The notes below the pieces were generated by a model that was not told the DNA's origin, searched no databases, and worked only from the letters and a program-made list of their open reading frames with translations. Below, one piece after another: positions 4,801 to 8,912 of a stretch of DNA of 8,912 nucleotides. Position 1 is the first letter of the stretch. Each line of letters begins with the position of its first letter. Source of the DNA: Pseudofrankia asymbiotica (GTDB lineage: Bacteria > Actinomycetota > Actinomycetes > Frankiales > Frankiaceae); NCBI RefSeq assembly GCF_001983105.1, contig NZ_MOMC01000027.1:66583-75494 (forward strand). Reading direction: 5' to 3'. The position numbers were made by a program, and so were the translations under genes.

Positions 4801-7447
4801 CTACGAGGGGACGACCGTGCTCGCCGGCACCGGCCGGGCCGTCGTCGTCGCGACGGGGGAGGCCACCCTCGCGGGCCGGGCCGGCGTCGTGGCCTCGGCC
4901 CACGCGGCCAGCCCCGTCGGCGTGCAGGCCAGGCTCGGCGAGCTGACCAGGCTCGCCCTGCCGGCGACGGGGCTGTCCGGGCTCGCGGTCGCGGCGCTCG
5001 GCTCGCTGCGGGGCGCGCCGGCCAGGTCGGCGCTCAGCTCCGGCGTGGCCGTCGCCGTCGCCGCGGTGCCCGAGGGCCTGCCGCTGGTCGCGACGGTCGC
5101 GCAGGTCGCCGCGGCCCGCCGGCTCGCGAAGCTCGGCGTACTGGTGCGTTCCTCGCGGGTGGTGGAGGCGCTCGGCCGCGCCGACGTCGTCTGCTTCGAC
5201 AAGACCGGCACGCTGACCGAGGGCAGGCTGCTGCTGCGCGCCGCGGCCGTGCCCGACGCGGCCGGCCGGTGGCGGACGGTTCCCGTGCCCGCCCCGGGAA
5301 CGGACGACGCGACGGCCCCGGCGGCGGGGACAGCCGCGACGGCCCCGACGAACGGGACGGCCGCCCGGATGCTGGCGGTGGCGGCCGCGGCCTGCCCGCC
5401 GCCGGAGGGCCGGGTGTCGCACGCGACCGACCGGGCCGTGCTCGACGCGGTCGTCGGTCGGCCCGAGCTGGCCAGGGTGCTGACAGGCGAGCGGGTGGAC
5501 GAGAGCCCGTTCGAGACGGCCCGGGGCTACGCGTCCACTCTCCTGCGCACCGCCGACGGGCCGGTGCTCACGCTCAAGGGCGCGCCCGAGGTGGTGCTCG
5601 GCCTCGTCGACCTGGACGCGGCCAGGCTCGCGTCTGCCCGGGCCACCGCCGGCCGGCTCGCCCGCCAGGGCCTGCGGGTGCTCGCGGTGGCCGAGTCGAT
5701 CCCGGGGAGCCAGCCGGCCTCCGCCGTCGACCTGGGCTCGCTTCGCCTGCTGGGGTTCATCGGCATCGCGGACAGCCCGCGCCCGTCGGCCGCGCCGGGG
5801 GTGCGCCGCCTGCTGGACGCGGGCCTGCGGGTCGTCGTCGTCACCGGAGACCACCCCGAGACCGCCTCGGCGATCGCCCAGGAGGTCGGCGTCCCCGGCG
5901 CGGAACGGGTGGTGACGGGCGCGCAGCTCGACCGGCTCACCGACGACGGCTACGCCTCCCAGGTCGGCGCCGCCGCGGTGTTCGCCCGCATCTCGCCGGA
6001 GCAGAAGGTGCGGCTGGTCACGACCCTGCAGCGGCTGGGGAAGGTGGTGGTGATGACGGGCGACGGGACGAACGACGCCGCCGCCATCCGGGCCGCCGAC
6101 GTCGGCGTCGCCGTGCGCGGCCGGGGCACCGCCGCCGCCACGGGCGCCGCCGACCTGCTGCTGACGGACGCCGAGGTCACCCGTCTCGCCGACGCCGTGC
6201 TGGCGGGCCGCCGGATGTGGCGTTCGGTGACCGACGCGGTGTCGGTGCTCGTCGGCGGCAACGCCGGGGAGATCGCCTTCACGCTGCTCGGGACGGCGAT
6301 CGCCGGGGAGGCGCCGCTGCGCCCGCGCCAGCTGCTGCTGGTCAACCTGCTCACCGACATGGCACCGGCGATGGCGCTCGCCGTGCGCTCCCAGGAGGGC
6401 CGCGGACGAGGCGACCACGGCGAAGGCGGGCCGGGCGGCGACGGGCCGGGCGGCGGGGACACCGGCGGCGCGCGCGGACCGGACCGCACCGACGCGGTCT
6501 CGGGCCCGCGGCGCCCCGGCCGGGGTGCCTGGCCGTGGACCTCTCAGATCGCTGACCTCCCCGATCGGCTCCGCGGGCTCGGTCGAACCGACAGTGGCCC
6601 TGTCGCCGATCCGGCGGGAACCCCGGTCGCGGCCGTGTCGAACGGCACCGACCTCGGGCGGGCCCCGGCGGCGGAGGCGGACGCGGTCGCGGACCGCTGG
6701 CTCAGCGGGCCGCTGCGCCGCGTGCTGCTGGTCAGAGGCGCGACGACGACCGCCGGCGCGACGGCGGCCTGGCTGATCGGCCGGTACACCGGCACGCCGC
6801 GGCGCGCGTCGACGATGGGCCTGCTCGCGCTGGTCACGACCCAGCTCGGCCAGACGCTGATGCTGGCCGGCCGTGACCCCCTGGTGATCACCACCGCGCT
6901 CGGGAGCATGTTGGTGCTGGCGGCGCTGGTCCAGACGCCGTTGCTGTCCCGGCTGTTCGGCTGCCGCCCGGTGGGACCGGTCGGCTGGTCGGTGGTGCTG
7001 GCGTCGGCGACGCTCGCGACGTCCGCCGCCTGGCTCTACGAGCACCGCCGCCGACGTCGCTCGCTCGGCCTGGTCGGCGCCGCCGCTCTCAGCGGGCCTC
7101 GCGCGCGCCGTGACGCGCCGGTGACGCCTGCGCTGCCCGCCGAGAGTGGCGCGGACGCGTCGCCGGCGCTGGTGCCGACGGGCTCGGCGGGTGGCGGCGG
7201 GCGGCGCCCGGCGGCGGCATCCCGCGACGGTCGGGCACCGGGTCTCTCGCTGACGTTGCCCGCGTTCGGACGTCCGGTGCCGCCCGGCCGGCCGAGCGCG
7301 CCGGGCCCCAGGCGGACGCGCCCGCCTGGCGTCGCCGCGAAGGGCGGGTCGGTCGCTGGCGGTGGGCCGGTGGCCGGCGGCGGACCGGTCGCGGGCCGTG
7401 GCGGAATCTCGAGACCACCGGCTCAGCGGGTGACGGGGCCGATGTAG
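1880..7447 (+). CDS. ctpI: Giant cation-translocating P-type ATPase, CtpI family
   Basis: This is an ATP-driven cation pump in the cytoplasmic membrane, about 1855 aa against roughly 1630 for mycobacterial CtpI. In order it has: decapeptide repeats (30-89); an HMA-like fold without CxxC (about 105-178); a decayed P-type ATPase copy (about 380-700); then the intact core. The core has M1-M2 near 842-880, TGES 949-952 in the actuator domain, PEGLP 1064-1068 in M4, the phosphorylated Asp in DKTGTLT 1107-1113, KGAPE 1233-1237 for nucleotide binding, TGD 1322-1324, and GDGTND 1394-1399. In M5 and M6, N1461, E1464, N1489, T1492 and D1493 occupy SERCA ion-ligand positions. M7-M10 follow a Gly-rich linker (1503-1604), and the tail after about 1735 is disordered. 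The ion is not provable; Ca2+, Mn2+ or Mg2+ fit best. The GTG at 1880 lacks a clear ribosome binding site and is probably coupled to the gene ending at 1876. In-frame GTGs inside the repeat are alternative starts. Confidence 0.92.
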   Translation: MVALRPPGLALPGRAGLARALTAPAIAVRALPNPGRVARALPSPGQVARALPSPGQVAAALPSPRRVAAALPSPGRVAHALPSPGQVARALRHELAHPDRRPRRVWHQDGTAHIELIGAARTGGAQAHTAVQDALRRLAGVDWAEVDEGLGQVLVGFDGDELEVSDLIDAVAEIERALHAESGGGQGPARAPERHPAETDPVLAEAVALAADTVAFGVAMAGRLVRLPAVPRAAGAVVALVDGQPRARAALAERIGPTACDLAIGLANAWVGALTQQPDVLAVAMVHRAARVAELRAGARVFDQRAPRLTADTARRAGPDHDRAGTDAPAAARAAVSRAEGGDRAGAARRDRPVPLPDGPVELASARLAVAGLALGGAGLLAGRSPRLAGELMLAALPRAARAGRDMFAATAGRRLAGRGVVPLDAGCLRRLDRVDTVVVCASVLLGDSARVLSATDAATWNRVEAMLGGLDPHDTFRPGDLVARAGGDRLVAAHYAGRRRAADPGGLPLLLWHGQNSTEALAGVMLDGHAEAVLRAARGCGRVVLTEHASVADLAGFADVTLPTGPPGPAPAPRPSRSAGGLAAEVRRLQAAGAGVCVVADAEGDEALRVADVGVGLARAGRRPPWSADLLCGPELTDVWRVLRLPPYAAATSRRAATLSVSGSALAALTTVVDGRGTRPANRRLALVSGPVTAAAATAMAVGLIAALRADRATPPPPILHTDWHALTADTALRRLRGGVGAGGGPARATVATSPADGSPPTGERPGTDGSSAARRRLGALGARLGADRARALAANGARALDANGQFTGAAARGVGGRMALAGTGARRYVTAVVADLTDPLVPVLLVGAAASAVLGSTTDALLVSAVSVANAAMSGAQRAHAEGVLARLIDRNVPMARVVTGDDETETRRADTLVPGDVIELGAQDVVPADARLLRADALEVDEAALTGESLPVTKGVEPTPAAEIGDRDCMVYEGTTVLAGTGRAVVVATGEATLAGRAGVVASAHAASPVGVQARLGELTRLALPATGLSGLAVAALGSLRGAPARSALSSGVAVAVAAVPEGLPLVATVAQVAAARRLAKLGVLVRSSRVVEALGRADVVCFDKTGTLTEGRLLLRAAAVPDAAGRWRTVPVPAPGTDDATAPAAGTAATAPTNGTAARMLAVAAAACPPPEGRVSHATDRAVLDAVVGRPELARVLTGERVDESPFETARGYASTLLRTADGPVLTLKGAPEVVLGLVDLDAARLASARATAGRLARQGLRVLAVAESIPGSQPASAVDLGSLRLLGFIGIADSPRPSAAPGVRRLLDAGLRVVVVTGDHPETASAIAQEVGVPGAERVVTGAQLDRLTDDGYASQVGAAAVFARISPEQKVRLVTTLQRLGKVVVMTGDGTNDAAAIRAADVGVAVRGRGTAAATGAADLLLTDAEVTRLADAVLAGRRMWRSVTDAVSVLVGGNAGEIAFTLLGTAIAGEAPLRPRQLLLVNLLTDMAPAMALAVRSQEGRGRGDHGEGGPGGDGPGGGDTGGARGPDRTDAVSGPRRPGRGAWPWTSQIADLPDRLRGLGRTDSGPVADPAGTPVAAVSNGTDLGRAPAAEADAVADRWLSGPLRRVLLVRGATTTAGATAAWLIGRYTGTPRRASTMGLLALVTTQLGQTLMLAGRDPLVITTALGSMLVLAALVQTPLLSRLFGCRPVGPVGWSVVLASATLATSAAWLYEHRRRRRSLGLVGAAALSGPRARRDAPVTPALPAESGADASPALVPTGSAGGGGRRPAAASRDGRAPGLSLTLPAFGRPVPPGRPSAPGPRRTRPPGVAAKGGSVAGGGPVAGGGPVAGRGGISRPPAQRVTGPM
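1967..2146 (+). repeat. Six 30-bp tandem repeats encoding a decapeptide in the ATPase N-terminus
   Basis: Six consecutive units begin at 1967, 1997, 2027, 2057, 2087 and 2117 and encode residues 30-89, each close to ALPSPGQVAR. Units 2 and 3 are nearly identical in DNA (one silent change before the last codons diverge), while units 1, 4, 5 and 6 carry more substitutions, so expansion is not recent for all copies. Proline at positions 3 and 5 of each unit, with hydrophobic and Arg positions, suggests a regularly kinked, possibly membrane-surface or partner-binding segment. Confidence 0.85.
7343..7396 (+). repeat. Three 18-bp tandem repeats in the ATPase C-terminal tail
   Basis: Three adjacent units encode GGSVAG, GGPVAG and GGPVAG (residues 1822-1839), followed by RGG and a short end. 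The codons differ between units, so this is protein-level rather than recent DNA-level repetition. The stretch lies in a Pro/Gly/Arg-rich disordered tail after the last membrane segment and ends shortly before the overlap with the convergent lipoprotein gene. Confidence 0.6.
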
Positions 7448-8250
7448 CTGCCGGGGTAGGCCGCGCGGCGTTGGTCGGCGACGGGGCCGCCCGGCCAGTC
7501 GACGCGCACCGGGTCGCGGTCGTCGGGCGGCGTGACCAGCAGGTAGCGCGCGTCGAAGACCGGCATCGCCTCGGCGGGCGGGTCGTCGCCCGCGGGTGGC
7601 GTGGCCGGCGCCGGTGTCGCCTCCCGCGTCGGTGCGGCGAGGTAGGTGAGGACCGCCGCCGCGCCGCCGCCCGGCGGGAGGCGCAGCGAGGCGGGCATGA
7701 CGGTCGTGCGGCGCGGCAGGTCGTAGGTGTCGCCCGCGGCGGTGACGAGCGTCGTGCCCGGGAACCCGTACATCGCGCAGGTCCGCGGCGTGCCGTTGGT
7801 GAATGTGATCATGAACGCGAGCTGGGTCAGCCCCGGCGCGAGCGTGGTGACCTGGGTCGGCGTGCCGAGCCGCACCGTCAGGCCCGCGCCGGTACACCGC
7901 GCCGCGTCGGCCGTCCCGGCGGGCCAGGCCCCGCCGTCGGCGGTCGTGCCGTCGGCGGTCGTGCCGTCCGTGGCGGCGCCGTCGGTGGCGAACGGCTTGT
8001 TGGTCGTATCGGTCTCTGTTTCGGCCACGGCCGACGGCGTCGAGCCGGCGTCGGTGCCGGCGTCGGCGGAAGTAGTCGCGGCCGGGATCGCGGCCGCCAG
8101 CGGCGCGGGTGTCGGCGCCGGGGTCGACGGGATGTCGAAGTCGGCGGACGGGTCGGGCTGCGAGCAGCCGCCCGCCACGCCCAGCGCCAGCGCGGCCGCG
8201 CACGCGGCCGTCGCGGCGCGGCGCCACGTTTGGGCGCTGCGCTGGTCCAT
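7423..8250 (-). CDS. DUF4232 lipoprotein
   Basis: This is a secreted, lipid-anchored protein of 275 aa with unknown biochemical role. A positively charged N-terminus (R4, R10, R11) and hydrophobic helix (12-25) end in AGGC, giving lipidated C29; Ala at -3 makes the lipobox slightly atypical. Residues 30-117 are a Pro/Thr/Ala/Asp linker with GTTAD repeats, probably spanning the cell wall. Residues 119-275 match DUF4232: C119-TGAGLTVRLG, then FTNGTPRTC158-AMYGFPG, with the two cysteines likely forming a disulfide. The ATG at 8250 is chosen because it opens the signal peptide and has GGGAG 6 nt upstream. The frame stays open to about 8769, but that extension lacks a signal and overlaps the next gene. 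It is convergent with the ATPase gene and overlaps its 3' end by 25 bp. The family is confined largely to actinomycetes and has no established reaction. Confidence 0.88.
   Translation of the reverse strand: MDQRSAQTWRRAATAACAAALALGVAGGCSQPDPSADFDIPSTPAPTPAPLAAAIPAATTSADAGTDAGSTPSAVAETETDTTNKPFATDGAATDGTTADGTTADGGAWPAGTADAARCTGAGLTVRLGTPTQVTTLAPGLTQLAFMITFTNGTPRTCAMYGFPGTTLVTAAGDTYDLPRRTTVMPASLRLPPGGGAAAVLTYLAAPTREATPAPATPPAGDDPPAEAMPVFDARYLLVTPPDDRDPVRVDWPGGPVADQRRAAYPGSYIGPVTR
7936..7980 (-). repeat. 15-bp tandem repeat in the lipoprotein linker
   Basis: GTCGGCGGTCGTGCC occurs twice in tandem (7936-7950 and 7951-7965), with a third, degenerate copy at 7966-7980. On the minus strand these encode GTTAD, GTTAD and a GAATD variant in the extracytoplasmic linker (about residues 91-105). 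The identical neighbouring copies suggest a slippage-prone tract whose length may vary between strains. Confidence 0.7.
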
Positions 8251-8256
8251 CGTTCG

Positions 8257-8299
8257 CTCCCAGTTGTCCCGCCCCCGGGCGGGGCGCCTGACCTGGGAG
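8257..8299 (-). promoter_or_regulatory. Nested hairpin that could mask the lipoprotein ribosome binding site
   Basis: On the minus-strand transcript, CTCCCAG (complement of 8293-8299) can pair perfectly with CTGGGAG (complement of 8257-8263), the segment that contains the Shine-Dalgarno GGGAG 6 nt before the ATG at 8250. Between them CCCGCCC and GGGCGGG (8268-8283) form an inner 7-bp arm with a very short loop. Both arms are exact. The layout resembles a leader that limits translation initiation. Whether the transcript begins upstream of 8299 is not known. Confidence 0.45.
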
Positions 8300-8456
8300 T
8301 GTTCGGCCCGACCGGACGGCTTTCCGCCAGGCGCGGCGCGGTGGTCCGCGTGCGTACGCGACCGGCCGGCAACACCCGCTCTCGACGCCTCCGGGCCGAT
8401 CCGTCCGCTAAGACGCCGTTGTGCGACAGCCCTCGCACGCCGGATCCGACGCTGCT

Positions 8457-8477
8457 CCCGATCTCGCGGGGATCGGG
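8457..8477 (-). terminator. Possible terminator hairpin after the TetR gene
   Basis: CCCGAT (8457-8462) pairs with ATCGGG (8472-8477) over a 9-nt loop, 26 nt past the stop of the minus-strand TetR gene at 8504. There is no T-run. Position is the main argument; the stem is only 6 bp, and a neighbouring direct repeat offers an alternative pairing partner (ATCGGG at 8487-8492). Confidence 0.35.
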
Positions 8478-8492
8478 TCCGCGGGGATCGGG
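8465..8492. repeat. 13-bp perfect direct repeat
   Basis: CGCGGGGATCGGG occurs at 8465-8477 and again at 8480-8492, two bases apart (15-bp period). It lies between the TetR gene and the lipoprotein gene, just after the TetR stop. It could be part of the terminator structure, a protein-binding site, or simple slippage; nothing decides between these. Confidence 0.6.
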
Positions 8493-8503
8493 ACGGGACC
8501 GGG

Positions 8504-8912
8504 TCAGCCGAGGATGTGGCTGAGGCCGGTCTCGAACTGGTCGGCGAGGTCGGCGTGCAGGTGAGGCGCGGCGCCCGCCAGCTCGGGGTAGCGCGAGCGC
8601 GGCGGGTTGACGGTCGGCATCGGCGCGCCGACCCGGTCTGTCGCGATGTTCTCCGCCAGGTGGCGTGCCTCCACCAGCGCATGGCCGACGACGAAGAACA
8701 GCAGCGTCTGCCAGGTCGCCCCGGCTTCCGCCTCGGTCCGGCCGGTGGCGCGCAGGGCGCCGAGAGCATGCTCCATCCGGTCCCACCACGGGCCGGCGCC
8801 CGGCGGCTGGCGCAGCACCGACGGGGCGAGGGTCGGGTAGCGCAGCAGCTGGCGTCGCAACTGGCGCAGGTTCTCCCGCAGATCCGCGACCGGGTCGCCG
8901 GTCGAGGGCAGC
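8504..8912 (-). CDS. TetR-family transcriptional regulator, C-terminal part, cut by window edge
   Basis: Only the last 136 or so residues are in the window; the frame stays open to position 8912, so the true start and the DNA-binding domain lie beyond it. The visible part is all-helical and reads VADLRENLRQLRRQLLRYP, then PTLAPSVL, then WWDRMEHALGALRATG and WQTLLFFVVGHALVEA. This is the typical order of the tetracycline-repressor-like C-terminal domain (ligand binding and dimerisation): an Arg/Leu helix, a HPWLA-like turn, then two long helices including a hydrophobic one ending in hALLE. A TTG at 8860 is not a credible start because the domain continues upstream of it. The gene is tandem with the lipoprotein gene, with a 253-bp gap containing a possible terminator, so co-transcription is doubtful. 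The ligand and targets cannot be inferred. Confidence 0.75.
   Translation of the reverse strand, partial: LPSTGDPVADLRENLRQLRRQLLRYPTLAPSVLRQPPGAGPWWDRMEHALGALRATGRTEAEAGATWQTLLFFVVGHALVEARHLAENIATDRVGAPMPTVNPPRSRYPELAGAAPHLHADLADQFETGLSHILG

Noticed and set aside
5269..6555. A 428-codon open frame on the plus strand inside the ATPase gene
   Set aside because: It is a shifted reading of the ATPase core, with extreme Arg/Gly content; the overlapping frame has the catalytic motifs.
4142..8227. A 1361-codon open frame on the minus strand
   Set aside because: It runs antisense to the ATPase gene, its product is Arg/Gly/His-rich low complexity with no domain, and the plus-strand frame contains all P-type ATPase motifs. 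It is an artefact of few stop codons in GC-rich DNA.
8352..8359. GCGTACGC palindrome between the TetR and lipoprotein genes
   Set aside because: An 8-bp palindrome of this composition is expected by chance in such GC-rich DNA, and nothing around it suggests a site.
7471..8523. A 350-codon plus-strand frame opposite the lipoprotein
   Set aside because: It is antisense to a clear DUF4232 lipoprotein; the product is Arg/Gly-rich without domains.
8251..8769. N-terminal extension of the lipoprotein to 448 aa
   Set aside because: The extension would bury the signal peptide in the middle of the protein and overlap the TetR gene. The ATG at 8250 has a ribosome binding site and begins a proper lipoprotein signal.

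Overview
The window is very GC-rich DNA. Its codons almost always end in G or C, GTG starts are used freely, and long spurious open frames run antisense to the real genes. Together with the families present (an MftR-type regulator, a CtpI-type giant P-type ATPase, a DUF4232 lipoprotein and TetR regulators) this points to a high-GC actinomycete. The long Ala/Pro/Arg low-complexity segments make Frankia or a relative my best guess, but that is inference. I see no phage, IS element, CRISPR array, tRNA or rRNA.

Layout: (1) 113-703 (+), a TetR-family regulator of the mycofactocin MftR type, followed by two tandem hairpins. (2) 704-916, an intergenic region with those hairpins, a possible promoter, and an imperfect dyad over its -10. 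(3) 917-1876 (+), an unrecognised protein with an arginine-periodic basic N-terminus, one hydrophobic segment and a His-rich C-terminus. (4) 1880-7447 (+), starting 3 nt downstream, a giant P-type ATPase of about 1855 aa. (5) 7423-8250 (-), a convergent DUF4232 lipoprotein gene whose 3' end overlaps the ATPase gene by 25 bp. (6) 8251-8503, an intergenic region with a nested hairpin that could mask the lipoprotein's ribosome binding site, a 13-bp direct repeat, and a hairpin just after the next gene. (7) 8504-8912 (-), the C-terminal part of a TetR-family regulator cut by the window edge.

Genes 3 and 4 almost certainly form one transcriptional unit devoted to moving a cation across the membrane. 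The ATPase has a complete catalytic set in its C-terminal half, and its M4, M5 and M6 ion-site residues match those of Ca2+-ATPases of the SERCA type. Its N-terminal half looks like a second, decayed P-type ATPase that has lost the phosphorylated aspartate. The small partner gene may supply a membrane-anchored, histidine-bearing accessory protein. The two flanking regulators and the lipoprotein have no demonstrable link to the transporter.

The least ordinary items are the pseudo-ATPase/ATPase fusion, the His-rich partner protein, and the possible Shine-Dalgarno-masking leader upstream of the lipoprotein.
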